Positions 26,919 to 36,143 of a stretch of DNA of 64,000 bases are shown here, in pieces. The notes beneath the pieces were generated by a model. That model was given only the letters and a program-made list of their open reading frames with translations. It did no database searches and had not been told where the DNA came from. Position 1 is the first letter of the stretch, and each line of letters opens with the position of its first letter. Source of the stretch: Planktothrix sp. FACHB-1365 (lineage in GTDB: Bacteria; Cyanobacteriota; Cyanobacteriia; Cyanobacteriales; Microcoleaceae); the NCBI RefSeq assembly GCF_014697575.1, contig NZ_JACJSC010000014.1:1-64000 (forward strand), written 5' to 3'. The position numbers were made by a program, and so were the translations under genes.

Positions 26919-27184
26919 TGCGCTTCTCCCTTGGCTTGGTGAAAACGCTCCAGAATTTCTAAAACAAAAGTTTCCCCATCCAAGCTTTCGCCATTGTCCA
27001 ATTCTAAGGCGGCAGATTGTACTTTAGTGCGGGTTTCGGTGAGCCAGTCTTGGTATTCGGTTTGTAATTTTTCGAGCAATTTAAACGCGGCATTCACCAC
27101 TTCATCAGGATGGCTAAAGTTGCCTTTGGCTAATTGAGCAGCGATAAATCCCTCTTGTTCTTTGTTTAAGGTAATTTGCATCAC
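26915..27184 (-). CDS. ParD-like antitoxin
   Basis: The 89-residue protein reads MMQITLNKEQEGFIAAQLAK, with ITLN as the DNA-binding strand of a ribbon-helix-helix, then GNFSHPDEVVNAAFKLLEKL, which matches ParD/CC2985 antitoxins, and an acidic C-terminal toxin-binding part (LDNGESLDGETFVLEILERF). It overlaps the toxin gene by four bases in the normal antitoxin-toxin order. It appears intact although its toxin is damaged. Confidence 0.85.
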   Translation of the reverse strand: MMQITLNKEQEGFIAAQLAKGNFSHPDEVVNAAFKLLEKLQTEYQDWLTETRTKVQSAALELDNGESLDGETFVLEILERFHQAKGEAQ

Positions 27185-27311
27185 GTTCTCCAGATGCCTG
27201 CTTTCTCGCCATTATAGCTGTCGGGTTGGTGATTCGGATGCAGGGAAAGAAACTCAGTTTCTGCCCTAACCTTTGCCGCCTCACCCCAATCGGGTTAAGC
27301 AACCCTGTTTC

Positions 27312-27524
27312 TCAACCCCTCAACCCCTCCAACCGCAGAAAATGCACCCGCCCCGACCCATCCCCCGCCACCACCGTCACCCCATCAGGAGCGATCGCAC
27401 AGGAAAGCATCTTAGCTTCCCCGATAAATGCGGTTAACTCTTTCCCCGTCACCAAGTCCCACAGTTTCAGGGTTTTATAAGAACCGGAAACAGCAAATTT
27501 GCCATCGGGGGTGATGCAGGGCAA
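27312..27524 (-). pseudogene. WD40 protein C-terminal remnant
   Basis: Seventy codons encode one and a half WD40 repeats: CITPDGKFAVSGSYKTLKLW, DLVTGKELTAF, CAIAPDGVTVVAGDGSGRVH and FLRLE. The VVAGD-SGRVHFLRLE ending is typical of the end of large cyanobacterial NB-ARC/WD40 proteins. The upstream part of such a gene is missing: the frame is not continued by recognisable WD40 beyond 27524. It is therefore a leftover 3' end. Confidence 0.65.
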
Positions 27525-27723
27525 TGCTGAGTTTCTGCTGGGCGATCGTTCCCTGTTTCTTCAGCTTTCTCGGGCTTAACTGTGGGGATTCAGAAACTCA
27601 CTTTCTTTTTGGAGTGCTGACACACACGCTACGCGAACGCACTCCTAGTAAATATTTATACTCCATCAGTCCACCGAACCGCTATAACCGGGCTATAATT
27701 AGCTTAAATTACTAAACGAAACC

Positions 27724-27765
27724 ATGAATACAACTCAATTACGCCAAAAAGTTGCCAACCAGTAG
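27724..27765 (+). pseudogene. Truncated gene start, 13 codons
   Basis: ATG AAT ... reads MNTTQLRQKVANQ and then TAG. The N-terminal pattern resembles short cyanobacterial addiction-module proteins, but the rest is absent. It is most likely a remnant. Confidence 0.3.
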
Positions 27766-27823
27766 TTTTTTCGGGCAGTCTTTTTCAATAATAAATCAAG
27801 TGCGCTGAAGCGCAACAACGGGA

Positions 27824-30196
27824 TTATTTAAACCGTTGTAAAGGAACTGTTTTCGGATCAAGAATTTTAGGACTTAAACTCCCAAATTTAATCGCTAAAG
27901 ACAGTTTATCTTTATTAGAAAAAACGTGCGTTACTTCTCCAATTCCAAAAGTCCGATGAAACACTTTATCCCCCACTTTCCAGTCTTTTACATCGGATTC
28001 TAATTGAACATTTTTTGCAGGTTGTTTAACCTCGGTGGGTGATTTGGCTTCTTTTTTAGTGCCCTTACTTTTACTTGTTTTGGGTTGAGAAGGAGGAATA
28101 TACCCATGAATTAATCCTTCTGGTAATTCTTTTAAAAACATTGAGGGGATACAGGGTTCTAAATGTCCCCATAACCGCCGTTGACACGCATGGGTTAAAA
28201 ACAATTGTTCTTGAGCGCGAGTAATTCCCACATAACATAAACGCCGTTCTTCTTCGATAGATAAGGGATCATTTAAACTGCGGAAATTAGGGAAAAGTCC
28301 CTGTTCTAAACCGACTAAAAACACAATGGGAAATTCTAACCCTTTTGCTGCATGAAGGGTTAATAAGGAAACGGCTTTTTGTCCTTCTTGTAATTTATCT
28401 AAATCTGAAGCGAGGGAGGCACTGGATAAAAATCCCTCTAATGTTGTATCCTCATATTCTTCTTGAAATTGTGACACCGCATTCGTCAATTCTTTAATAT
28501 TTTCTAATCGGTTTTCTGCTTCGTCTGTTCCTTCTTTTTTTAAGTCTTGAATATAACCTGCATCTTCTAATATTCCTTCTAATATTTGCAGTGCGGAATA
28601 CTCTTCAATTCGTTCTTGCCAATTTTTAATAATTTGGGCAAATTGATTCACAGATTTTGCTGAACGTCCGGCTATTGTATTCACAGAATCTTCATCACTT
28701 AGCACTTCCCAGAGGGGAATTCCTAACTGTTGAGACGCATTAACTAACCCATCAATGGTGGTTTTGCCAATTCCTCGACGGGGGACATTAATAATTCTCA
28801 GCAAACTGACACTATCGGCGGGGTTCGCAACGACTCTTAAATAGGATAAGGAATCTTTAATTTCTTTGCGGTCATAAAATCTTAATCCCCCGACAACGGT
28901 ATAAGGGATATTATGTCTTAATAACACATCTTCTAAAGCGCGAGATTGGGCGTTGGTTCGATATAAAATGGCAAATGCACCATAATTTAATTCTGGATTT
29001 TGTTGACTAATTCCTTGAATTTGTGATAGAATAAAATTAGCTTCATCGATTTCATCATCTGCCTTATAACAATAAATTGGCTGTCCTTCTCCTCGCGTTG
29101 GACGGAGAATTTTATCAATGCGTTCTGTATTTTGTTGAATTAAATGGTTAGCAACTTGAAGAATATTTTCCCGTGAGCGATAATTTTCCTCTAATTTAAT
29201 CATAGTGCGGGTATCGTCATCGGGTAAGCAATCGCCAAAATCCTGTTGAAATTCTAACAATATTTTATAGTCTGCCATGCGAAAGGAATAAATGGATTGA
29301 TCCACATCTCCCACCACAAAAATCGAGCGATTTTGCCAATTTTTGAACGTTCTGGGGTTTTCGCCATTGGTGACTAATAATCGAATTAAATTATATTGGG
29401 TACGGTTGGTGTCTTGATATTCATCAACTAAAATATGACCAAATTTTTGATGCCAATACGCTAAAACTTGTTCATTTTGACTGAGTAAATCAACGGTCAC
29501 TCGAATTAAATCATCAAAATCTAAGGCATTATTGGCGGCTAACTGAGATTGATAAGCACTATAAACCTCTGATACCACTCGTCCATAATAATCCGGGTTT
29601 TCTCTGGCATATTGTTGAGGAGATAACCCTAAGTTTTTGGCATTACTAATAGAATATCTAATTTTTTTAGGCTCAAATTTTTTATCGTCTAAATTCATTT
29701 CTTTTAAAACAATGAATTTAACTAATTTTTGAGCATCATCTTCATCAAATATTGAAAAGTTTTTATCCCACTTTCGCCCACTTTCATCTTGATATTTATT
29801 AATATCATATCTCAAGATTCGAGCGCACAAACTATGGAACGTTCCCATCCATAGATGTTTGGTAATACTGCGATAAACCTTTGATTTTAAGCGAGTTTGT
29901 TCATCAGCAGCTAAGGCTGAAAACGGTTTTTCAAATTCGATTTCTGCTTGTTGTTGAGCAAAAATAGACTCAACTCGTTCTTTAATTTCTCTGGCGGCTT
30001 TATTCGTAAATGTCACCGCTAAAATATTCTCAGGATGAACTCGATAACTGCGGATTAAATTAGCAATACGATAGGTTAACGCCCGTGTTTTACCCGAACC
30101 CGCCCCCGCCACCACCAGCATCGGGCCACAAAAATGCTCAACCGCTTGACGTTGGGACGCATTGAGATGACTAAGGAAATCAACAGTTTGAGTCAT
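27824..30196 (-). CDS. pcrA: ATP-dependent DNA helicase PcrA/UvrD
   Basis: This superfamily 1A 3'-5' helicase acts in repair and replication restart. ATG 30196 (MTQTVDFLSHLNASQRQAVE) is preferred to GTG 30223 because homologues start here. The Q-motif (NASQRQAVEHF), Walker A (VVAGAGSGKTRALTYRI), motif II with VDEYQDTN, DVDQSIYSFRMAD, EENYRSRENIL, LTLHAAKGLEFPIVFL and RRLCYVGITRAQEQLFL are all present. The C-terminal Tudor-like RNA-polymerase-binding module (VGDKVFHRTFGIGEVTHV) is intact. It is transcribed alone, next to the eroded region. Confidence 0.96.
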   Translation of the reverse strand: MTQTVDFLSHLNASQRQAVEHFCGPMLVVAGAGSGKTRALTYRIANLIRSYRVHPENILAVTFTNKAAREIKERVESIFAQQQAEIEFEKPFSALAADEQTRLKSKVYRSITKHLWMGTFHSLCARILRYDINKYQDESGRKWDKNFSIFDEDDAQKLVKFIVLKEMNLDDKKFEPKKIRYSISNAKNLGLSPQQYARENPDYYGRVVSEVYSAYQSQLAANNALDFDDLIRVTVDLLSQNEQVLAYWHQKFGHILVDEYQDTNRTQYNLIRLLVTNGENPRTFKNWQNRSIFVVGDVDQSIYSFRMADYKILLEFQQDFGDCLPDDDTRTMIKLEENYRSRENILQVANHLIQQNTERIDKILRPTRGEGQPIYCYKADDEIDEANFILSQIQGISQQNPELNYGAFAILYRTNAQSRALEDVLLRHNIPYTVVGGLRFYDRKEIKDSLSYLRVVANPADSVSLLRIINVPRRGIGKTTIDGLVNASQQLGIPLWEVLSDEDSVNTIAGRSAKSVNQFAQIIKNWQERIEEYSALQILEGILEDAGYIQDLKKEGTDEAENRLENIKELTNAVSQFQEEYEDTTLEGFLSSASLASDLDKLQEGQKAVSLLTLHAAKGLEFPIVFLVGLEQGLFPNFRSLNDPLSIEEERRLCYVGITRAQEQLFLTHACQRRLWGHLEPCIPSMFLKELPEGLIHGYIPPSQPKTSKSKGTKKEAKSPTEVKQPAKNVQLESDVKDWKVGDKVFHRTFGIGEVTHVFSNKDKLSLAIKFGSLSPKILDPKTVPLQRFK

Positions 30197-30306
30197 GGCT
30201 AGAAAAACACGGGAATTCAACACTTTCTATTCTATTGTACGATGTCCATCGGGGCGACGTCTTCTCGTCCAAACCTCAAAATAATTTAAGAATTATTCTA
30301 ACTTCC

Positions 30307-30942
30307 TCAGTCAATTCCAACCCCATTCTGATTAAATTCTATCACTGTTTTTTCTGATAATTCATGGGTTGTCATGGCGGTTAAAATTTCCAAGGGTAAT
30401 GTTAAATGATACGCTCCTGCTTGCAACGTTGCGGCGGCTTCTTCGGGAGATTTAATACTGGCTGCTAATATTTTGGTCGGACTTCCATCTAATATATTAG
30501 CCATGTTTTTAACTAATGAAATTCCATCCCCTAATAATCGCGTTGCACGATTAACATAAGCGATCGCATATTTTGCCCCAGATTCCATGGCAACAGCGGC
30601 TTGAGCAGCACTATAAATCGCAGTAACAGAACAGGGAATTTCTGGAGATAAATGAGCAACCGCTTGAAATCCAATAGTTGTGGCAGGAATCTTTAAAACC
30701 GTTTGCTTTCCTAATAGTTCAAAGGCTTTTCTTCCTTCTCTAACCATTCCTTGAAAATCGGAAGCGGTTAATTGATAATAAATTTCTCCCGAAATTAAAA
30801 TTTTTAACTGAGTTAAGGTTTCTTCGGGAGATAATTCACTTTTTGCCAATAAAGTCGGGTTTGTAGTAATTCCTTTCACCCATCCCCACTCTTTAACAAT
30901 TTGTGCTTCCGAAATAATTGCAGAATCTAAATATAAAGCCAT
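30307..30942 (-). CDS. Transaldolase-like (fructose-6-phosphate aldolase type) protein
   Basis: The 211-residue TIM barrel matches the small TalC/FSA branch of transaldolases: YLDSAIISEA, WVKGITTNPTLLAKS, the Schiff-base Lys in QTVLKIPATTIG, CSVTAIYSAAQA, YAIAYVNRATRLLGDG, and ILAASIKSPEEAA. Members perform dihydroxyacetone transfer or cleave fructose-6-phosphate. The exact substrate cannot be read from sequence. It is a single gene with no obvious operon partner. Confidence 0.88.
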   Translation of the reverse strand: MALYLDSAIISEAQIVKEWGWVKGITTNPTLLAKSELSPEETLTQLKILISGEIYYQLTASDFQGMVREGRKAFELLGKQTVLKIPATTIGFQAVAHLSPEIPCSVTAIYSAAQAAVAMESGAKYAIAYVNRATRLLGDGISLVKNMANILDGSPTKILAASIKSPEEAAATLQAGAYHLTLPLEILTAMTTHELSEKTVIEFNQNGVGID

Positions 30943-31033
30943 AATTGTAATTGTATTGACTGTTAACTATTAACCCTTATTAATTACCCGTAATCGCTGA
31001 TCAGCGTCAGAGTCAATTCACTATCCACTTCTT

Positions 31034-31061
31034 AACTGATAACTGATAACTGATAACTGAT
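31034..31061. repeat. Heptamer tandem repeat (AACTGAT)4
   Basis: Four perfect AACTGAT units end at the stop codon of the SanA-like gene. Shorter runs of the same heptamer are near 536-548 and, in reverse (ATCAGTT), at 61767-61812. These are short tandemly repeated repetitive sequences of the kind known in cyanobacteria. Confidence 0.9.
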
Positions 31062-31762
31062 TAAGACATTCCTTCAAATGGCCCTAAAAAAGTCGGTTTA
31101 GGACGAATAATATGGAGTTCTAGGATAGCTTTAATTACGGCTAAAACTTCCCGTTGGGTGTAAAATCTCATGGAATCATCCTTGAATTTCCCCCAGTCCG
31201 GTGTTCCTAAACCCACTGCTTCTATCCCCAATTGATTACAGGTATAAACCGCACGGGGAAGATGATATTTTTGGGTAATTAAAACGGCTCGTTCTACCCC
31301 AAAAATTACTTTAGCACGATAACAACTTTCATAGGTACTAAATCCTGCATAATCTAATTTAATATCTTTACTGGGAACCCCTAAACGTTCTGCATATTGC
31401 TGCATTGCTACAACTTCATTATATTCAGGAGTGCCATTATCTCCGGTCATTAATATTTTATGAACTCGCCCTAAACGATATAATTCTACCGCCCCTTCTA
31501 CTCGATCAGCTAACATCGGTGTGGGGGTTCCATCAGCCCAAACTCCCGCCCCAAATACAATTGCAACGGGTTCATCGGGGACTTTTTCAACTTGAAAATA
31601 TCGACGATTATTTGTAACCATTTTAATATAAACTGTCAAAAGAAATGGCGTTAATATTGTTCCTAAAACTATTAATAAACAGAGAAAACGCCAGTGCAAC
31701 ACAAACCATTTAGGCATAAAATTGAAGCTGACTGTAGCAGGGACAAAGTTTGACTCAAACAT
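31061..31762 (-). CDS. SanA/YdcF (DUF218) membrane protein
   Basis: One N-terminal transmembrane helix (about residues 26-46) is followed by a DUF218 domain: AIVFGAGVWADGTPTPMLAD, HKILMTGDNGTPEYNEV, FSTYESCYRA, VLITQKYHLPRAVY. This matches the ElyC/SanA/YdcF family, which is linked to envelope barrier function; SanA gives vancomycin tolerance at high temperature in E. coli. It is the third gene of a minus-strand operon, 6 bp after cobU. The enzymatic role is unknown. Confidence 0.85.
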   Translation of the reverse strand: MFESNFVPATVSFNFMPKWFVLHWRFLCLLIVLGTILTPFLLTVYIKMVTNNRRYFQVEKVPDEPVAIVFGAGVWADGTPTPMLADRVEGAVELYRLGRVHKILMTGDNGTPEYNEVVAMQQYAERLGVPSKDIKLDYAGFSTYESCYRAKVIFGVERAVLITQKYHLPRAVYTCNQLGIEAVGLGTPDWGKFKDDSMRFYTQREVLAVIKAILELHIIRPKPTFLGPFEGMS

Positions 31763-31768
31763 AGGGTA

Positions 31769-32347
31769 TCAGGTTTTTGACGATTCTGAGTTTAAAGGCG
31801 AACCCAATTCTGTCAGGTTCAAAACATAACCGCCTGTCACCAGATAAACACGGTTGGCGATCGCCCCTAAATGACGAACTAACGCCCCTAAGCGATCGCG
31901 AAAGGTTCGACCAACGGGATAAGCGGGAACAATTCCCCATCCGGTTTCTTCTGCTACTAAAATGACATTTCCTGGGATTTGATGCAAGGTTTGTAATAAT
32001 TGTTTTTGAGTATTTTCCCAGGTGGTTTCATCTTGATCAAGAAGATTGGCTAACCACGTTCCTAATGAATCTACAAGAATACAATTATTTTGACAGGATA
32101 TTTTTTGTAATGTTGCAGTTAATTCCATTGGAATTTCTAATAGTTTCCAGTCGGTCGGACGACGTTTTTGATGTTTTTGAATCCGCATTTTCCATTCTTC
32201 ATCTGTTGGATCATGAGCAGAGGTAGCAATATAAATGACTTGTTTTTGAGACTGTATTGCTAAGGTTTCCGCCCATTCACTTTTTCCTGAACGGGAGGGG
32301 CCAGTTACAACAATTAAGTTAGAGGGGTTTAATTCAGAATTCAGCAT
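31769..32347 (-). CDS. cobU: Adenosylcobinamide kinase/guanylyltransferase
   Basis: CobU/CobP phosphorylates adenosylcobinamide and adds GMP in late cobalamin assembly. The P-loop VVTGPSRSGKSEWAE (13-27), YIATSAHDPTDEEWKMRI, HQKRRPTDWKLLE and VLVDSLGTWLANLL-type Walker B (ILVDSLGTWLANLLDQ) and VILVAEETGWGIVP are all present in the right order. Its 192 residues fit the family. It sits between a membrane protein (4-bp gap) and a SanA-like gene (6-bp gap), so it is in an operon that is otherwise unrelated to B12. Confidence 0.93.
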   Translation of the reverse strand: MLNSELNPSNLIVVTGPSRSGKSEWAETLAIQSQKQVIYIATSAHDPTDEEWKMRIQKHQKRRPTDWKLLEIPMELTATLQKISCQNNCILVDSLGTWLANLLDQDETTWENTQKQLLQTLHQIPGNVILVAEETGWGIVPAYPVGRTFRDRLGALVRHLGAIANRVYLVTGGYVLNLTELGSPLNSESSKT

Positions 32348-32351
32348 AAAA

Positions 32352-33791
32352 TTAGGTTTTCCAAAACAATTTTAATCGAGTACATAAACTCACAAATAAT
32401 GCTATAATTAAAGTATAAGATAATCCTCTTAAAAATCCTAGAACCGGGGTATTTGTTAAGGCTTCAATTTTAGGAATCCAGCCTTGTAATTCTAAAATCG
32501 GCCATAACAAGTTGGCAAAGGCTAAATAACCAATCATTGGATTTTTACCCGTATCGATGAATAACTGAAACCAGAGGGCTTGGTGAAAGCTCTCGATGAG
32601 AATGGTTAAGATCATTAACAGGAAAATTGCGATCGCCAGTGTTATCAAAAAATAACTCATTGTTGTAGGGTCTTTTTTGATTCCTCCTTGATAGGGTTCA
32701 AAAGCTAATCCTAAAATTAATCCATACAGTCCCCATTGATACATTTGATAAAGTAAATCTTCTAGGGGATGGCTAGGATTTTTGAGTAAGGGATAACTAA
32801 TAATTAATAAAATTACACTAATTCCGGTGGTTTGGGGGAGTAAACGAGATTGTAAACCCATGACTAAATTTAAAATGATTAATAACATTAAAATCACAAT
32901 TCCCCCTAGACGAAATCGGTTCCAAGTTTTCGGGATATATTCATCCTCAATTTGGGTATAACTGACGATTTCATCCCCAATTATAGTTCCGGGGATAGCA
33001 ATAAATAAATATTTTAAATATTCAAATTGATATAACCAAGGAATAGGAGAACTAGATAACAAATTGCTCATCCATCCTCCGGCTGATTTTGATAAAATTA
33101 AAGCGAATAAAATCCCCAGTAACCCGACTCTAAATTGGGGATGATGGCGCGTGAATAACCAAATAAAAGAGGTAAAAACAACAATATTTGTTAATACCAA
33201 TAAAATAATATCACTTCGATAGAGAGAAAATTCAGGGAATTTAGAATTATGGGGGTATTGAATTTGAGTTAAAATAGCGATCGCAGCCCCCCAACCGATT
33301 AAATTCACCGCTAAATTAATCCATTTAGGAATAACTCTAGGTAACTGAACAAACATTAAAAATAATATTCCAAATCCCATTAACGCAAGTTGCCATTTTT
33401 CAGAACTCGGTTCAGGATTAATAACCGTTGGGCGAAAATGTTGTAAAACAATAGCAAAAGTTGCTAATAAAAAGCCCCGTTTTATAATTCCAAAACTAAT
33501 TTCAAGATTTGTCCATCCTTGAGATAAACGCCGAGATAAGGCGATAGGAATAGCAGTTCCTAATGAAAAAATAAAGATGGGAAAGACTAAATCAACCCAA
33601 GTCAGTCCCGCTATTTTTGGATTAAATTGATGAGTTGGTGGCGGAAATTGAGCGTGATACATCCAAGCAGGTAAAGTTCCCTTAAAGGGAATTACACCGG
33701 ATAATACCATTGCTAAAACTGCAAGTCCTCGCAACGCATCTAACGCATCAACTCGTTTACTCTTTGTAGGAGGAGAGTTGGCTAATTGCAT
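32352..33791 (-). CDS. DUF5009/HGSNAT-like multi-pass membrane protein
   Basis: The N-terminus RVDALDALRGLAVLAMVLSG, then the WVDLVFPIFIFSLGTAIPIA segment, matches the DUF5009/heparan-alpha-glucosaminide N-acetyltransferase-like acyltransferase fold. There are about ten to twelve hydrophobic helices over 479 residues. It is the first gene of the operon with cobU and the SanA-like gene. Relatives move acyl groups across membranes onto sugars; the substrate here is unknown. Confidence 0.8.
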   Translation of the reverse strand: MQLANSPPTKSKRVDALDALRGLAVLAMVLSGVIPFKGTLPAWMYHAQFPPPTHQFNPKIAGLTWVDLVFPIFIFSLGTAIPIALSRRLSQGWTNLEISFGIIKRGFLLATFAIVLQHFRPTVINPEPSSEKWQLALMGFGILFLMFVQLPRVIPKWINLAVNLIGWGAAIAILTQIQYPHNSKFPEFSLYRSDIILLVLTNIVVFTSFIWLFTRHHPQFRVGLLGILFALILSKSAGGWMSNLLSSSPIPWLYQFEYLKYLFIAIPGTIIGDEIVSYTQIEDEYIPKTWNRFRLGGIVILMLLIILNLVMGLQSRLLPQTTGISVILLIISYPLLKNPSHPLEDLLYQMYQWGLYGLILGLAFEPYQGGIKKDPTTMSYFLITLAIAIFLLMILTILIESFHQALWFQLFIDTGKNPMIGYLAFANLLWPILELQGWIPKIEALTNTPVLGFLRGLSYTLIIALFVSLCTRLKLFWKT

Positions 33792-33920
33792 GGGTTAAAA
33801 TCTGACGTTTTGCTAATTCTAACAGACAAGGGTTAGCTCAGTAATTCGTGAGGTCAGAAAATATCATTGAAAGGGGATAGTGATGAAATTAAAATTAGCT
33901 AATCTTATTGATTAATTCCA

Positions 33921-34310
33921 TTAGCCAATACCTCCAGAAACAGCCAAAATAATTGCTGCAATAAAACCGATTACGATAAAAATTAAGGCAATCATAAACA
34001 GCCAATATTGCAGCGTATAAAGTTTACGCAGTTGCCCCAAAGCACCCATCAAGTTTTCAATATCATTGCCTTGAGTTTCTACAATTAATTTGAAAGCTTT
34101 TGAAGCATTAATTGTCCAAATTCCTGTTACCAATAAAACGACTCCCTGAACTATCCCACCAAATCCTCCTTGCATAATTGCGATGATGCCACTAATAGCC
34201 CCCAATATTCCACTGGCTATTAGAAAGTAACTGACAAAGAGCATTTTTTTAGACAAATCCAAAATCAGTTGATTCTGGGATTCATTAAACTCATAGGTTT
34301 CGTTGTCCAT
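33921..34310 (-). CDS. Small membrane protein, 129 aa
   Basis: Three or four hydrophobic helices are seen: about residues 23-48 (MLFVSYFLIASGILGAISGI), 50-66, and 100-127 (LFMIALIFIVIGFIAAIILA). A short cytoplasmic-type loop (VETQGNDIENLMGALGQLRK) lies between. I do not recognise the family firmly. It is monocistronic and divergent from the pentapeptide-repeat gene. Confidence 0.65.
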   Translation of the reverse strand: MDNETYEFNESQNQLILDLSKKMLFVSYFLIASGILGAISGIIAIMQGGFGGIVQGVVLLVTGIWTINASKAFKLIVETQGNDIENLMGALGQLRKLYTLQYWLFMIALIFIVIGFIAAIILAVSGGIG

Positions 34311-34502
34311 AATTTACCCTGAAAAAAATATGTTAATTACAGCTTAATTTTACTCCACTTTTTTGAAATGGCAATCATTTAGCCAAAAAATACTTGCCCC
34401 TCCTGGGGTTTGTGATAAAATTTGGGCAAATGCTTAACCCATTCCCAAGCCCTAGGCTTTGAACAGGTTGAGCAATAATACTAAAAAAATGGAGTGAGGA
34501 TG

Positions 34503-35294
34503 ATGAACCTTAAAGTCTTAGCATTGTCTGTTATTCTATCTACACTGGGATTTGCCCCCGTTGTTCAAGCCGAAAATGAATCCGATTTACAACGATTAAG
34601 AACGACAAATCGTTGTCCTGAATGTGATTTAAGGGGAGCTAATTTGCAACAGTTTGATTTAAGAGGGGCAGATTTATTTAAAGCGCAATTACAAGGTGCT
34701 AATTTAAGAGGCGTTGATTTACGCAGCGCGAATTTGAATCAAGCAAATTTATATTATGCCGATTTAACACAAGCCAATTTAGCCGCTGCTAATTTATTTG
34801 ATGCGAATTTAAGGAATACTATCTTAGAACGGGCTGATTTAAGAGAAGCGGATTTATCCCAAGCGGATTTAGCTCAAGTCAATTTGATTAAAGCTAATCT
34901 AAAAGATGCCAGTTTAGTTAGTGCAAATCTGAGCGAATCCTATCTCAACCAAGCCAATTTAGAAAATGCTGATTTGCGTCAAGCTTTTCTATTTAATAGT
35001 GATTTAGAAGCAGCAAATCTCACTAATGCTAATCTTTTAGGAGCAGATTTACGCCGAGCAAATCTGGATAGGGCTGCTTTAGAAAGTGCTAACTTAACGG
35101 CTACAATTCTAGCGGATACTAACATTGATCGGGCAGAATTATCTCAAACTATATTAAAAGGATCGGTTTTACAAGGAACGGATTTAGCCCCTGTTGTTTG
35201 TGTGGTGAGTAATGTTGTTAATTGTGTGATTTCTCCCGCTTCTGAACAAGCTGAAGATCTATTCTTTCAACCGGAAGTTGAAAACCCCCGTTAG
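34503..35294 (+). CDS. Secreted pentapeptide-repeat protein
   Basis: ATG 34503 is chosen: GGAG lies 8 bases upstream and the product then begins MNLKVLALSVILSTLGFAPV, a clear signal peptide ending VQA (GTG 34494 and ATG 34500 are possible alternatives). From about residue 40 to 230 it is a pentapeptide-repeat helix (A[DN]LxX: GANLQQFDLRGADLFKAQLQ and on), about 37 units. The C-terminus has two Cys (VVCVVSNVVNCVI) and an acidic tail. It is likely periplasmic or lumenal. Such proteins are frequent in cyanobacteria; their roles are mostly unknown. Confidence 0.88.
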   Translation: MNLKVLALSVILSTLGFAPVVQAENESDLQRLRTTNRCPECDLRGANLQQFDLRGADLFKAQLQGANLRGVDLRSANLNQANLYYADLTQANLAAANLFDANLRNTILERADLREADLSQADLAQVNLIKANLKDASLVSANLSESYLNQANLENADLRQAFLFNSDLEAANLTNANLLGADLRRANLDRAALESANLTATILADTNIDRAELSQTILKGSVLQGTDLAPVVCVVSNVVNCVISPASEQAEDLFFQPEVENPR

Positions 35295-35402
35295 GAATTT
35301 AAGATGAGCTACGCCCATCACTTACCTCTATTTAACTTGGGGTTATGATGGGCATAAATCCTCCGACAAAGTTTTAAAGTTTTGTAAAAAGATGTAGGAT
35401 TT

Positions 35403-35546
35403 ATGAGAATTAATCCTGACCAATGCTTTGATCAATATTCAGGATTTCAGGAAGAGTTAAAATTAAGAATGGATGATTTATTAATAGGATTGCAACAGAT
35501 TATTGTAGAGACTTGCGCTCATTATCAAGGGTATTTTTATTCTTAA
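35403..35546 (+). CDS. Small hypothetical protein, 47 aa
   Basis: ATG 35403, preceded by AGGA, reads MRINPDQCFDQYSGFQEELK, then LRMDDLLIGLQQIIVETCAH, and ends YQGYFYS. It has two Cys and an amphipathic helix. It ends 27 bases before the DUF1822 gene, so it may be its operon partner. I do not recognise it. Coding is plausible but unproven. Confidence 0.45.
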   Translation: MRINPDQCFDQYSGFQEELKLRMDDLLIGLQQIIVETCAHYQGYFYS

Positions 35547-35573
35547 TTTTGTAGTTTTCCAGAGTTTAAAATC

Positions 35574-36059
35574 ATGGGATATGCCACTGGAGAAGATTCT
35601 ATTATTCTACCCATTCCCCAAAGAAACCGTCGCCTTGCTCAACGCTTTGCTCAACATCAACCCACCGATGAAAAAGCAGAACAAGTCTTTAACAATACCC
35701 TTGCCGTTTTAGTGGTTTATGATTTTTTACAACTGTTAGGAATCGAAACAGATTTACTCAAGAGTGATAGTTGGAATTCCGTTGTGAGATTGGTGGCAAA
35801 TAGTGCCGATTTATTAATTCCTCATTTAGGAAAATTAGAATGCCGTGCGGTTAAAATGGGATCGCAAACTTGTCCTATTCCCATGGAAGTTGGGTCAGAT
35901 CGAATTGGTTATGTTATTGTCGAATTAGATGAACAGTTTAAAGCAGGAAAACTCTTAGGATTTATTGAACAAGTTAAGGGTACAGAAATCCCCCTGTCTC
36001 AATTACAACCCCTGGATGCTTTACTCGATTTGATTAATTTGAGCCTGAGAAGATTCTAA
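35574..36059 (+). CDS. DUF1822 family protein
   Basis: The 161-residue protein matches cyanobacterial DUF1822: AVLVVYDFLQLLGIETDLL, SWNSVVRLVANSADLLIPHL, GKLECRAVKMGSQTCPIPME, DRIGYVIVELDEQFKAGKLL GF-type core. Members are often longer, with C-terminal repeats, and occur near sigma factors or anti-sigma-like genes; this one carries only the core. The function is unknown. It is followed by a secreted TPR protein 84 bp later. Confidence 0.8.
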   Translation: MGYATGEDSIILPIPQRNRRLAQRFAQHQPTDEKAEQVFNNTLAVLVVYDFLQLLGIETDLLKSDSWNSVVRLVANSADLLIPHLGKLECRAVKMGSQTCPIPMEVGSDRIGYVIVELDEQFKAGKLLGFIEQVKGTEIPLSQLQPLDALLDLINLSLRRF

Positions 36060-36143
36060 CTTGCTTTGAATTGCAACTTCAATTATAATCAAGCATTAAC
36101 TCAATCCATTAGGAAACAATTTCTGATTAAAACCGCTCACTCT

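Larger units (their letters stand above)
27185..27823. other. Eroded region without intact genes
   Basis: Apart from the WD40 remnant and a 13-codon start fragment, this stretch shows only degenerate interspersed sequence. Examples are AGAAACTCAGTTTCT-like palindromes near 27246-27260 and 27575-27590, and a CTACGCGAACGC motif near 27630. No full-length frame with family-like sequence was found on either strand. Confidence 0.5.

Noticed and set aside
27226-27715. Two plus-strand frames in the eroded region
   Set aside because: They are low-complexity or antisense to the WD40 remnant, with no recognisable domain or ribosome site.
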